Assembly (NCBI RefSeq): GCF_000948285.1
Contig: NZ_JYBP01000003.1
Coordinates: forward strand, 1,674,001 to 1,738,000
DNA length: 64,000 bases
Direction of reading: 5' to 3'
From: Geobacillus kaustophilus
GTDB lineage: Bacteria; Bacillota; Bacilli; Bacillales; Anoxybacillaceae
This document shows, in pieces, positions 1 to 8,297 of this stretch. The translations under genes and the position numbers were made by a program. The notes beneath the pieces were generated by a model that saw nothing but the letters and a program-made list of their open reading frames with translations, did not search any database and was not told where the DNA came from. Within the stretch, counting starts at the first letter, position 1, and every line of letters begins with the position of its first letter.

Positions 1-730
1 TTCCCGAACCGTTGATCCCAAAAATCGGCTTCGGCATAAAGGTCGCATGCAATCCGTGTTTGCGGGCGATCGTTTTGACGACGAGCTTAAACGTTTGAAT
101 GTCATCGCACGCTTTAATCGCATGGGCGTATTTAAAATCGATCTCATGCTGGCCCGGAGCGACTTCATGATGGGACGCTTCGATTTCAAACCCCATTTCC
201 TCAAGCTCGAGCACAATGTCGCGCCGGCAGTTTTCCCCAAGATCGGTCGGCGCCAAATCGAAATAACCGCCGCGATCGTTCAGCTCCATCGTCGGGTGTC
301 CTTTTTCGTCAAGCTTGAAGAGGAAGAATTCCGGCTCAGCTCCTAAGTTAAAGGCGTTGAAGCCGAGCGCCTCCATCTCTTTCAGCATCCGCTTCAAGTT
401 GTAGCGCGGACAGCCTTCAAACGGCGTGCCGTCCGGATTGTAAATGTCGCAGATAAAGCGGGCGACTTTTCCTTTTTCTGAAGTCCACGGGAAAATGACG
501 AACGTATCCAAGTCCGGATACAAATACATATCCGACTCTTCGATGCGGACAAATCCTTCGATCGACGACCCGTCAAACATAATTTTGTTGTTAAGCGCTT
601 TCTCAAGCTGGCTGATCGGAATTTCGACGTTTTTGATCGTGCCCAAAATATCGGTGAATTGCAGGCGGATGTACTTGACATTTTCCTCTTTGACGATGTG
701 TAGAATGTCGTCACGCGTATATTTTGCCAT
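1..730 (-). CDS. glnA: Glutamine synthetase, type I (partial, N-terminal half)
   Basis: Makes glutamine from glutamate, ammonia and ATP in the cytoplasm. The frame is open from ATG at 730 to the window edge, giving about 243 residues of a protein usually near 444. It begins [10 protein letters not shown] and carries the family segments [13 protein letters not shown] (beta-grasp domain) and [12 protein letters not shown], then [11 protein letters not shown] and, at the cut end, [16 protein letters not shown] with metal and substrate ligands. It lies 40 bp behind glnR, as in the Bacillus glnRA operon, so it is expected to be under the GlnR operators at 1201-1252. The C-terminal half, with the rest of the active site, is outside the window. 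Confidence 0.97.
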   Translation of the reverse strand, partial: MAKYTRDDILHIVKEENVKYIRLQFTDILGTIKNVEIPISQLEKALNNKIMFDGSSIEGFVRIEESDMYLYPDLDTFVIFPWTSEKGKVARFICDIYNPDGTPFEGCPRYNLKRMLKEMEALGFNAFNLGAEPEFFLFKLDEKGHPTMELNDRGGYFDLAPTDLGENCRRDIVLELEEMGFEIEASHHEVAPGQHEIDFKYAHAIKACDDIQTFKLVVKTIARKHGLHATFMPKPIFGINGSG

Positions 731-769
731 GTCCAAACTCCTCCCCGGCTCGGAAATCATTTTCCGTCA

Positions 770-1171
770 TTAATGAAAGAAGCGAGCGAGATCTCCCTGG
801 CGAAGCGATGCGCGCTGGAACCGGCCGGCCTGCAGCAATTCATTCCGCAAAATTTCGCGCAGTTCTTCGTCCGACAGCTTCGGTTTTCCTGCTTTTTCGA
901 CTTTCTCCGCCTGCCCGTGGCGCCCTTCCTCCCGCGCGGCAAAAATTTGCTTAATGCCCGCCAAGTTGACTCCTTGGTCGATCAAATCTTTAATCTCGAG
1001 CAAGCGGTCAATGTCATTGAGCGAAAACAGCCGCCGGTTGCCTTCCGTACGCGCCGGCGTGACGAGGCCATGTTCTTCATAATAGCGGATTTGCCGGGCC
1101 GATAAGTCGGTCAGCTGCATCACAATCCCAATCGGAAACAATGGCATGGAACGACGAATTTGGCTGCTCAT
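770..1171 (-). CDS. glnR: MerR-family nitrogen repressor GlnR
   Basis: DNA-binding repressor of glutamine synthetase and other nitrogen genes. In Bacillus it is activated by feedback-inhibited glutamine synthetase. The 133-residue protein has an N-terminal MerR winged helix (about residues 10-80, with [14 protein letters not shown] and [17 protein letters not shown]). Its C-terminal tail is short, as in GlnR/TnrA proteins. The ATG at 1171 follows a GGAGGAATT ribosome site. It is the first gene of glnRA, and its promoter region carries two GlnR-type operators, so it probably represses itself. TnrA is the main alternative, but the position ahead of glnA favours GlnR. Confidence 0.96.
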   Translation of the reverse strand: MSSQIRRSMPLFPIGIVMQLTDLSARQIRYYEEHGLVTPARTEGNRRLFSLNDIDRLLEIKDLIDQGVNLAGIKQIFAAREEGRHGQAEKVEKAGKPKLSDEELREILRNELLQAGRFQRASLRQGDLARFFH

Positions 1172-1200
1172 GCCAATTCCTCCTCGCTTTTGATACCTTT

Positions 1201-1252
1201 ATTTTACCATAATGTTAGGAAATGAGTCAATGAAACGTGACGTTTCCTCACA
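1201..1252 (-). promoter_or_regulatory. glnRA promoter with two GlnR operators
   Basis: Read on the minus strand: a -35 TTGACT (1225-1230), an 18-base spacer and a -10 TAAAAT (1201-1206). Operator O2, TGACTCATTTCCTAACA (1213-1229), overlaps the -35. Operator O1, TGTGAGGAAACGTCACG (1236-1252), lies upstream with a 6-base gap. O1 differs from the TGTNA-N7-TNACA consensus only at its last base. O2 is a half-match, as recalled for the B. subtilis glnRA O2 site. O1 overlaps the stop codon of the upstream ynbB gene. Confidence 0.8.
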
Positions 1253-2519
1253 AACAAATCAACCGCTGTTCAAGCAAACGCTCAATGGCGGAACAGACGG
1301 CGATTTTCACATGCGAATACGTCAATCCGCCTTGCACATACGCGACATATGGGGGGCGCAACGGCCCGTCGGCCGTCAACTCCATGCTTGCCCCTTGGAC
1401 GAACGTGCCGGCGGCCATGATCACTTTGTCTTCATAGCCGGGCATGTCGCTCGGATACGGAGTGAAATGAGCGTTGACTGGGGAGGAAGCCTGAATCGCT
1501 TGGCAAAACGCCACCATTTGTTCCGGATCGTCAAAACGGACGGACTGAACCAAATCCGTGCGCTTCGCCTTCCATGATGGCGAGGTTGTTAGTCCGATCC
1601 GCTCGAGCATCGCCGCCGTAAAAACCGCCCCCTTGAGCGCCTGGCCCACGGTGTGCGGCGCAAGGAAAAAGCCTTGATACATATCCGGCAAGCTGTAAAG
1701 CGACGGACCGACTTCCGCTCCAATGCCCGGCGAGGTCATCCGATAGGCGCACGCCTCCACATATTCCCGCTTGCCGACAATGTAGCCGCCCGTTTTCGCC
1801 AATCCCCCTCCCGGGTTTTTAATGAGCGAGCCGGCCATCAAATCGGCGCCGACATGGCATGGCTCTTTCTCTTCGACGAATTCGCCATAGCAATTGTCGA
1901 CAAACACGACGACATCCGGTTTGATCGACTTGACGAATGCAATCATGTCGCCAATCTCTTCGACAGTAAACGACGGCCGGTCCGCATAGCCGCGCGAGCG
2001 CTGAATGCCGATCATTTTCGTCCGCTCGTGGATCGCTTCGCGAACAGTTGGAAAGTCGACTGATCCGTCTTCTGTAAGCGGCACGCTCCGGTAGCTGATT
2101 TGAAATTCTTTCAACGAACCGATGCCGCGGCCGCGGACGCCGACGATTTCCTCAAGCGTATCGTACGGAGCGCCCGTGATGTAAAGCAATTCATCGCCCG
2201 GGCGCAACACGCCAAACAGCGCGATCGCAATCGCGTGCGTGCCGGAAATGATTTGTGGCCGTACAAGGCCTGCTTCGGCGCCGAAGACGTCGGCGTAAAT
2301 GCGGTCGAGCGTATCGCGGCCGGTATCGTCATAGCCATAGCCGGTCGACGGGATGAAGTGGGCGTCGCTCACTTGATGGCGGCGGAAACTCTCAAGCACG
2401 CGGTATTGGTTGACATCGACCAGTTCATCGATGCGGTGGTGAATCGGCGCGATTTGTGCTTCGATTTCCTCGATGAGAAGAGCGATCGTTTCTCCGTGTT
2501 TCCATTGCGTCCAAAACAT
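1248..2519 (-). CDS. ynbB: PLP-dependent aluminium-resistance/methionine gamma-lyase-like protein YnbB
   Basis: Fold-type I PLP enzyme of the Cys/Met metabolism clan. These proteins are often annotated as methionine gamma-lyase or aluminium resistance protein; the physiological substrate is not established. The 423-residue protein has VRPQIISGTHAIAIALFGVL (cofactor-binding region), VVVFVDNCYGEFVEEKEP (Asp that would contact the pyridine nitrogen) and SLIKNPGGGLAKTGGYIVG (candidate Schiff-base lysine region). I chose ATG 2519 (MFWTQWKHGE), with AGAAAGGG upstream. The frame extends to 2618, but that would overlap hflX, whose stop is at 2533. It follows hflX and precedes glnR, as in B. subtilis. 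Confidence 0.88.
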   Translation of the reverse strand: MFWTQWKHGETIALLIEEIEAQIAPIHHRIDELVDVNQYRVLESFRRHQVSDAHFIPSTGYGYDDTGRDTLDRIYADVFGAEAGLVRPQIISGTHAIAIALFGVLRPGDELLYITGAPYDTLEEIVGVRGRGIGSLKEFQISYRSVPLTEDGSVDFPTVREAIHERTKMIGIQRSRGYADRPSFTVEEIGDMIAFVKSIKPDVVVFVDNCYGEFVEEKEPCHVGADLMAGSLIKNPGGGLAKTGGYIVGKREYVEACAYRMTSPGIGAEVGPSLYSLPDMYQGFFLAPHTVGQALKGAVFTAAMLERIGLTTSPSWKAKRTDLVQSVRFDDPEQMVAFCQAIQASSPVNAHFTPYPSDMPGYEDKVIMAAGTFVQGASMELTADGPLRPPYVAYVQGGLTYSHVKIAVCSAIERLLEQRLICL

Positions 2520-2532
2520 AGATGAACCCTTT

Positions 2533-3780
2533 CTATCGTTGGAATGGTTGCAGCTCCCCGTACAGCGGGTGCGTCGGCAGCACGTACCCTTGGCAGTCGT
2601 ACGTGCCCCCTTGCTCATTATAATGCCATTCGTGCAAAATCGTGTCCGTTTTTAACCGGGCAAGCAATTTTCCTTCGCCGCTTGGGATCGACACGTCGTA
2701 ACGGGCCATTTGCTGTTTCACCGCCGCTTCAAGAAAATAGCGGAGCCGATCGATGTCGACGGCGGAAAGCGCGCTCATCACGATGGAAGCAGTCGTTGTC
2801 GGAATGAATTCCGGCGTTTTTTGATCGCTTTTATTGTACACCGTGACCATTGGAATGGAAGAAGCCCCTAGTTCAGCGAGCAGCCGCGACACCGTCCGCT
2901 CGTGCGCGGCGTAGTCCGGATGCGACGAATCGACGACATGGAGCAACAAATCGGCCTCTTTCACTTCCTCAAGCGTCGAGCGGAACGCGGCGACGAGCGT
3001 CGTCGGCAAGTCTTGGATGAACCCAACCGTATCGGTGACAAGCACCGTGTAGCCGCATGGCAAGACGCATTTGCGCGTCAATGGGTCAAGCGTTGCAAAC
3101 AGCAAATTTTCCTCGAACGAATCCGCGGCGGTCAGCCGGTTGAAGATCGTTGATTTGCCGGCGTTCGTGTAACCGACGAGCGCAACTTGAAACGCTTGGT
3201 TTTTTTGCCGGCGCTCGCGGTACCGCCCGCGATGCTCGGCGATGCGCCGCAGCTCAGCTTTAATGTCGTCAATGCGTCGGCGAATATGGCGGCGGTCGGT
3301 CTCCAGCTTCGTTTCCCCCGGACCGCGCGTCCCAATGCCGCCGCCCAAGCGGGATAACGCCTCTCCTTGGCCGCTAAGGCGCGGCAGCATATACTCCAGC
3401 TGGGCGAGCTCGACTTGCAGCTTTCCTTCTTTTGAACGGGCACGCCTTGCAAAAATGTCTAAAATGAGCTGCGTCCGGTCAATCACTTTCACCTCGCCAA
3501 GCATTCTCGTCAAATTGCGCGCTTGGCTTGGAGAGAGCTCGCTGTTGAAAATGACGACGTCCGGTTCCAGCTGCTTGACCAACGCGGCGAGCTCTTCCGT
3601 TTTCCCTTTGCCGATATAGGTCGCCGGGTGCGGCGCCTCGCGCTTTTGCACGAGTTCGGCCGCGACTTCGCCGTTTGCCGTGGCAACGAGCGAAGCGAGC
3701 TCTTCCATCGAATAGCGAAACCGTTCATCGTCGACGCCGGCGAGCTGGCAGCCGACAATAATCGCTTGTTCGCGGCTCAT
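2533..3780 (-). CDS. hflX: GTPase HflX
   Basis: Ribosome-associated GTPase that splits or rescues stalled 70S/50S particles, particularly under heat stress in E. coli. The 415-residue length is typical. The N-terminal HflX domain (about 1-190) contains the signature [19 protein letters not shown]. The G domain shows G1 [10 protein letters not shown]3 DTVGF and G4 NKSD. The ATG at 3780 follows GGAAAGGAAGGG. It ends 13 bases before ynbB begins, so the two are probably co-transcribed. Synonym in B. subtilis: ynbA. Confidence 0.95.
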   Translation of the reverse strand: MSREQAIIVGCQLAGVDDERFRYSMEELASLVATANGEVAAELVQKREAPHPATYIGKGKTEELAALVKQLEPDVVIFNSELSPSQARNLTRMLGEVKVIDRTQLILDIFARRARSKEGKLQVELAQLEYMLPRLSGQGEALSRLGGGIGTRGPGETKLETDRRHIRRRIDDIKAELRRIAEHRGRYRERRQKNQAFQVALVGYTNAGKSTIFNRLTAADSFEENLLFATLDPLTRKCVLPCGYTVLVTDTVGFIQDLPTTLVAAFRSTLEEVKEADLLLHVVDSSHPDYAAHERTVSRLLAELGASSIPMVTVYNKSDQKTPEFIPTTTASIVMSALSAVDIDRLRYFLEAAVKQQMARYDVSIPSGEGKLLARLKTDTILHEWHYNEQGGTYDCQGYVLPTHPLYGELQPFQR

Positions 3781-3873
3781 GGCATCCCTTCCTTTCCTTT
3801 TTGGCGAACATGTTATCTATGTCCATGATACCAAATTTCACCGACAGTCTGCTAGTTCGTTCCAAAAAAACGA

Positions 3874-3903
3874 TTGATTTTCCGCTGCTTTTGCCTCTAC
3901 AAT
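3874..3903 (+). promoter_or_regulatory. Sigma-A type promoter for the TRIC-family gene
   Basis: TTGATT (3874-3879), 18-base spacer, TACAAT (3898-3903), about 36 bases before the start codon at 3939. The ribosome site GGAAAGGAA lies in between. Confidence 0.6.
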
Positions 3904-3938
3904 GATACAAGAACACCGCACGGAAAGGAACAGCAAGA

Positions 3939-4559
3939 ATGACCTGGGAAGTATTGAGCATTATCGGCACGGTCGCGTTTGCCATCAGCGGGGCGATCGT
4001 GGCGATGGAAGAGGAGTACGATTTGCTTGGGGTGTACATTTTAGGGATCGTCACCGCCTTTGGCGGCGGGGCGGTGCGCAATTTGCTGATCGGGTTGCCT
4101 GTGTCGGCGTTATGGGAACAAGGGCCGCTCTTTCTTGTCGCTTTGGCGGCGATGACGGTTGTGTATTTGTTTCCGAAGCAAATGCTGCCGCCGTGGAAGC
4201 GGTGGGGCAACTTTTTTGACGCCCTCGGGCTGTCGGCGTTTGCCATCCAAGGAGCGCTGTATGCCGTCAAAATGGGGCATCCGTTAAGTGCGGTCATCGT
4301 CGCCGCTGTGTTGACCGGAAGCGGCGGCGGCATCATCCGCGACGTGCTCGCCGGACGGAAGCCGCTTGTGCTGCATGCGGAAATTTACGCCGTCTGGGCC
4401 ATTCTCGCCGGCCTCGCCATCGGGCTGAAATGGGCCGAGTCGCCCGTTGAGCTGTATGTGCTGTTTATCGCCGTGGCCGCTTTGCGCATTTTGTCATACG
4501 CGTACGGCTGGAAGCTGCCGCGCCGAGCGGTTGGGGAGAAAGCGAAAGGGCAGACATAA
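3939..4559 (+). CDS. Trimeric intracellular cation channel (TRIC/UPF0126) family membrane protein
   Basis: A 206-residue polytopic membrane protein with about seven hydrophobic segments. It has the internal duplication typical of the family: two related halves, each with a glycine-rich motif followed by a charged pair, AFGGGAVRNLL (about residues 47-57) and GSGGGIIRDVL (about 128-138). Prokaryotic TRIC members form trimeric potassium-permeable channels in structural studies; some UPF0126 proteins have been linked to glycine uptake. The basic C-terminus (KLPRRAVGEKAKGQ) is probably cytoplasmic. It is one of only two plus-strand genes in the window and converges on the truncated transporter at 4585. 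The exact substrate cannot be read from sequence. Confidence 0.85.
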   Translation: MTWEVLSIIGTVAFAISGAIVAMEEEYDLLGVYILGIVTAFGGGAVRNLLIGLPVSALWEQGPLFLVALAAMTVVYLFPKQMLPPWKRWGNFFDALGLSAFAIQGALYAVKMGHPLSAVIVAAVLTGSGGGIIRDVLAGRKPLVLHAEIYAVWAILAGLAIGLKWAESPVELYVLFIAVAALRILSYAYGWKLPRRAVGEKAKGQT

Positions 4560-4584
4560 GCAGCGGCGGACAATGAGAAAACCG

Positions 4585-5295
4585 TCAGAGACAACCGCTC
4601 GTCATCAATCGGCATGACATTGTCAGTATAGTATGAAGATACAACACTCCAAGGGCGACGGGAACGCTCCAATGGCTCGCAGCAAGCCCCGACCCTTCGG
4701 TGAGCATCATCGGCGTCATGCCGATAAACGCAGTGAAAATAGCGTACGTGGTGATCGAAAACACGGACAGGCGGGCCGACGCCATTTTGACAAGCACCGA
4801 CAACAGAGCCCAGGTGACCGCCGCGCCGACTAAAGCCATATTTCCGGCAAGCGTCGATTCCCCGCCGCCTCCAAGTCCGACGATGACGATCACCCCGGAT
4901 GTCGCCAACAACAACGCAACAAGCTTCCTCCATGTGAGCGCTTCGCCGAGCAGCCAGCGGGCAAACAGCACGACAAACGTCGGCGTCGAGGCGGTAATGA
5001 GCGAAGCGGTATGGGCATTTGACCATTTCGTGCCGACAAACTGCAACGAAATGGAGACGACGTAGCCGATCGCTCCGATGGCAATGACTAAACCCCAATC
5101 GCGCCTGTTTTTCGGCGGGTGCACCCGTTTCACAACAGCAATTACGCCAAGCACGATTAAGGCGACGGCGTAGCGCAGCCAGACGAGCGTAAATGGCGGG
5201 ATGAATTCAAGGACGTATTTGCTGACGACATACATCCCGCCCCAAATGCTAGCGGCAAGCGATAAATACAAGGAAGCGAGAACGGGTTGTTTCAT
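4585..5295 (-). pseudogene. EamA/DMT-family transporter, C-terminally truncated
   Basis: Drug/metabolite-transporter superfamily protein. The first EamA repeat is complete (SLAASIWGGMYVVSKYVLEFIPPFTLVWLRYAVALIV...), and the second starts normally (GNMALVGAAVTWALLSVLVKMAS...). The protein is 236 residues where relatives have about 300. Similarity stops after ALGVLYL, where family members continue into the last two membrane helices; here it runs into a short unrelated tail (HTILTMSCRLMTSGCL) and a stop. The other minus-strand frames downstream do not restore the missing helices before the convergent gene at 4559. This looks like a 3' deletion or rearrangement, so the product is probably non-functional. 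ATG 5295 follows AAGGGGAT. Confidence 0.7.
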
Positions 5296-5355
5296 GGCAT
5301 GGATCCCCTTCGGCTTTTTGTCTATTTAGAGGCCGCAACTTTTTTCGCAAAAGCC

Positions 5356-5386
5356 ACCCTGGCAAAGCGACACAAAAACCTTTGCC
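5356..5386 (-). terminator. Hairpin between the Uma2-family gene and the EamA gene
   Basis: Minus-strand stem CTGGCAAAG / CTTTGCCAG around an 11-base loop, placed about 10 bases after the Uma2 stop and about 60 bases before the EamA start. There is no strong T-run directly after it, so it may be a weak terminator or part of a structured leader. Confidence 0.45.
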
Positions 5387-5393
5387 AGCCGCA

Positions 5394-5963
5394 TTACACT
5401 TCGCTTTCTTCCGGAGGAAACACCGGGGCGAGCGAAACGGTTAAATCCGGCTGCCAAAAGGAAACGAGTTCATCGCTCGGTCCGAAGACAGCTCGCTGTT
5501 GAAATCGCCCGTCTTGCCGGCTGAACACTTCGACTGTCCAGTTGCTCGGATCCACAATCCAATATTCACGCACCCCATGTTTTTCGTATAAATGGTACTT
5601 CTGGTTTCGATCGCGTAAGGCGGTGCTTGGCGACAGAACCTCAACAATCAGATCGGGAGCTCCTTTCAGTCGACGGCTGCGGATTTGCTCAGTCCGGCAG
5701 ACGACCGATAAATCCGGCTGAACGACTGTTTTCGCCGTCCGTTCCGGCTCTTCGGGATCAAGCTGAATGTCAAACGGGGAAAGGATGACATGGCAGCCGC
5801 GCGCTTGGAAATACGAAGCTAAAGCCAAGTGCAGCTGTCCAACAACATATTGGTGCGCAAACGAAGGAGAAGCCAGTAAGTATGGAACACCATCAATCAG
5901 TTCCCAATTTCCTTCCCAATTTTCAATATCACTATACGTGTAAAACGGTTTCTCCTTTTGCAC
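5394..5963 (-). CDS. Uma2/DUF820 family protein (PD-(D/E)XK nuclease fold)
   Basis: A 189-residue protein of the Uma2 family (DUF820), which has a restriction-endonuclease-like fold; cellular roles are unknown. The visible motif series is PDLSVVC (about residue 100), GAPDLIVEVLSPST (about 120, with the D and E-x-L of the PD-(D/E)XK core), then the K/Y-rich KYHLYEKHGVREYWIVDP and an aromatic C-terminal strand. The start is GTG 5963 after AAAGGGGGAG. It stands alone between a truncated transporter and the acyl-CoA operon. Such genes are often multi-copy and mobile in thermophilic and cyanobacterial genomes, so horizontal origin is plausible but not shown here. Confidence 0.85.
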   Translation of the reverse strand: MQKEKPFYTYSDIENWEGNWELIDGVPYLLASPSFAHQYVVGQLHLALASYFQARGCHVILSPFDIQLDPEEPERTAKTVVQPDLSVVCRTEQIRSRRLKGAPDLIVEVLSPSTALRDRNQKYHLYEKHGVREYWIVDPSNWTVEVFSRQDGRFQQRAVFGPSDELVSFWQPDLTVSLAPVFPPEESEV

Positions 5964-6049
5964 AGCGCTCCCCCTTTCACTTTGTTTTCTTTCATCTTAT
6001 CACACGGCTTCGACTCTGTCCTATATTTTTGATTTTCCCATCACGAAAG

Positions 6050-6091
6050 AAAAAAACAGCGGCCCGGCGGCTTGCTGGCCGCCACCGCTGT
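6050..6091 (-). terminator. Rho-independent terminator of the acyl-CoA operon
   Basis: Minus-strand GC-rich stem (ACAGCGG...CCGCTGT with an inner GGCGGC/GCCGCC) followed by seven T. It lies 40 bases after the thiolase stop. Confidence 0.85.
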
Positions 6092-6130
6092 CCAATGCTT
6101 CGTCAAGATGCTTTTTTTCACGCCTTGCTC

Positions 6131-7282
6131 TTACTCCCGCTCGATGATCGCGGCCGTCGCCATCCCGTGGCCGATGCAAATCGTCAATAGCCCATAGCGG
6201 CCGCCGCGCCGTTCAAGTTCATGGACGAGCGACGTCATGAGCTTCGCACCGGTCGCGCCGAGCGGATGGCCGAGCGCAATGGCGCCGCCGTTGACGTTCA
6301 CCTTCGAAAGCGGGGCGCCGATTTCCTTTTGCCAGGCAAGTACGACCGGGGCGAACGCTTCGTTGATTTCAATGAGGTCGATGTCATCGATCGCGAGGCC
6401 CGCTTTTTTCAGCACTTGCCGCGTCGCCGGGATGACGCCATCAAGCATGTACGTCGGGTCGGAGCCGACGACCGTCTGCGCGACGATGCGCGCTTTCGGC
6501 TTCAGCCCGAACCGCCTCGCCGCCTCCCGTTCCATTAAAAGCACAGCGGCCGCCCCGTCGCTCATTTGACTCGCATTGCCGGCGGTGATGACGCCGTCTT
6601 CTTGAAACACCGGCTTGAGCGAAGCGAGCGCTTCCGGAGATGTATCCGCCCGCGGCCCTTCGTCAAGGGCGACGAGCATCTCGCGGCCGTCGCGGTCAAG
6701 CCCTTTCACCGGGACGATTTCGGCGCGAAACTTCCCTTCGCGCTGAGCAGCCAAAGCGCGTCGATGGCTTTCGTACGCGTAGGCGTCAAGCTCTTCGCGC
6801 GTCAAGCCGTATTTTTTGGCGATCCGCTCAGCCGAGACGCCTTGGTGGATGAATTCGTATTTTTCATGAAGCGACGGCGGAATCGTCCGCTCGTTGCCAT
6901 CGCTTAAAATCGGCACTTTCGTCATGCTTTCGACCCCGGCCGCGATCGTGACATCCATATCGCCGGAGCGGATTTCCTGGGCGGCGAAATGGATCGCCTG
7001 CTGCCCGGAGCCGCACATTCGATTGATTTGCACGGCGGGCACTTCGACTGGAAACCCGGCCTCAAGCGCCGCCAGCCGGCCGATGTTGTATCCTTGTTCG
7101 GCGATCGGCGTCACGCAGCCCATGACGATGTCTTCGACCACCCGCTTGTCGATGCCGGCCCGGCGCACGACTTCATCGAGCACCACCGCGGCCAAATGGA
7201 CCGGATGAACGTCCCGGAAGACGCCGTTCCGCTTGCCGACCGGCGTCCTGACCGCTTCGACAATGACTGCCTCACGCACCAT
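6131..7282 (-). CDS. Acetyl-CoA C-acyltransferase (thiolase, FadA type)
   Basis: Last step of beta-oxidation: thiolytic cleavage of 3-ketoacyl-CoA to acetyl-CoA and a shortened acyl-CoA. The 383-residue protein has the nucleophile Cys90 in NRMCGSGQQAI, the NEAFA motif, GGAIALGHPLGATGA (catalytic His) and the second cysteine in LLTICIGHGMATA. The usual CxGGG of that last motif is CIGHG here. The start is ATG 7282 (MVREAVIVE), with AAGGGGGAG just upstream; the frame runs open to 7336. It is the last gene of a six-gene operon and is separated from the dehydrogenase gene by about 150 bases containing a hairpin. Confidence 0.93.
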   Translation of the reverse strand: MVREAVIVEAVRTPVGKRNGVFRDVHPVHLAAVVLDEVVRRAGIDKRVVEDIVMGCVTPIAEQGYNIGRLAALEAGFPVEVPAVQINRMCGSGQQAIHFAAQEIRSGDMDVTIAAGVESMTKVPILSDGNERTIPPSLHEKYEFIHQGVSAERIAKKYGLTREELDAYAYESHRRALAAQREGKFRAEIVPVKGLDRDGREMLVALDEGPRADTSPEALASLKPVFQEDGVITAGNASQMSDGAAAVLLMEREAARRFGLKPKARIVAQTVVGSDPTYMLDGVIPATRQVLKKAGLAIDDIDLIEINEAFAPVVLAWQKEIGAPLSKVNVNGGAIALGHPLGATGAKLMTSLVHELERRGGRYGLLTICIGHGMATAAIIERE

Positions 7283-7345
7283 TTTCTCCCCCTTGTTGTT
7301 TTTGTCATCGCCATGCCTTGACGGTGCAAACCGCACCTTTTATCC

Positions 7346-7382
7346 AATGGCGCCCGCCGACCGATAAGCCGCGGGCGCTGCC
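7346..7382 (-). other. Intercistronic GC-rich hairpin
   Basis: Minus-strand inverted repeat AGCGCCCGC / GCGGGCGCC around about 13 bases, between the 3-hydroxyacyl-CoA dehydrogenase and thiolase genes. No T-run follows. It could stabilise a processed mRNA end or attenuate the thiolase gene. Confidence 0.5.
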
Positions 7383-7431
7383 AAATTGGCATGTTTCTGC
7401 TCTTATTGCTCTGCCTGTGAGATGCGCCTGT

Positions 7432-8283
7432 TCATTTTGTATACGTATAAAACCCTTTCCCCGTCTTCCGCCCTAAATGCCCGGCTTCGACGAGCTTGCG
7501 CAAAAGCTGCGGCGCCCGGAATCGGTCGCCGTACGCTTCCGTCATGTTTTCGCTCACAAACAGGAGCGTATCAAGCCCGACCATGTCGGCCAGCTCAAAG
7601 GGCCCCATCGGATAATTGAGGCCAAGCCGCACCGCTTTGTCGATATCCTCAGCGGAAGCAACCCCTTCTTCGTACATGCGGATGCACTCGATCATATGGG
7701 CGGCAAGCGCCCGCGTTGTCACAAACCCTTGCCGGTCTTTCACGACGACCGTTTCTTTGCCAAGCTCCACAGACAGCCGGCGGATGGCGTCGACTGTGTC
7801 GTCGGAAGTCGTCTCACCTTTCACAATTTCGATCAACTTCATCACTGGCGCCGGATTGAACCAATGCATGCCGATGACGTTCTCCGGCCGGTTGGTCGCG
7901 GCGGCAAGCGCCGTAACGCTCAACTCCGATGTGTTGGTCGCCAAAATGGCGTTCGGCTTCGCCAGTTGATCAAGCCGCTGAAACACGTCTTTTTTCAGCG
8001 CCAAGTTTTCCGGCACTGCTTCGATGACGACATCCGCCCCGCGCACCGCTTCGGCCAAATCGACGGTCGAGCGGATGCGCCCAAGTGCTGCCGCTGCCTC
8101 CGGCTCGGACAGCTCGCCGGCTTTGACAAAGCGGCGCAAGCTTTTTTCCGCCGAAGCGAGCCCGTTTTGCAAGGCCGCTTCAGACACATCATACAAATGC
8201 ACCGTTTTTCCCGCCATCGCCGCCGTTTGCGCGATGCCGCTTCCCATCACCCCGGCGCCGATGACGGCAATCGTTTCTGCCAC
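7432..8283 (-). CDS. 3-hydroxybutyryl/3-hydroxyacyl-CoA dehydrogenase
   Basis: NAD-dependent oxidation of (S)-3-hydroxyacyl-CoA to 3-ketoacyl-CoA. The 283-residue single-function form (Hbd/MmgB-like) has a Rossmann motif at the N-terminus (VIGAGVMGSGIAQ), the family signature GMHWFNPAPVMKLIEIV with the catalytic His, and the helical C-terminal domain (ARKTGKGFYTY end). The start is GTG 8283 preceded by GGAGG at 8 bases. It lies 15 bases after the upstream acyl-CoA synthetase gene, so it is co-transcribed. Confidence 0.94.
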   Translation of the reverse strand: MAETIAVIGAGVMGSGIAQTAAMAGKTVHLYDVSEAALQNGLASAEKSLRRFVKAGELSEPEAAAALGRIRSTVDLAEAVRGADVVIEAVPENLALKKDVFQRLDQLAKPNAILATNTSELSVTALAAATNRPENVIGMHWFNPAPVMKLIEIVKGETTSDDTVDAIRRLSVELGKETVVVKDRQGFVTTRALAAHMIECIRMYEEGVASAEDIDKAVRLGLNYPMGPFELADMVGLDTLLFVSENMTEAYGDRFRAPQLLRKLVEAGHLGRKTGKGFYTYTK

Positions 8284-8297
8284 GGTGTTCGCCTCCT

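Noticed and set aside
4385-5098. 237-residue minus-strand frame overlapping the truncated EamA gene
   Set aside because: It is the +1 frame of the transporter. I checked whether it supplies the missing C-terminal helices and it does not.
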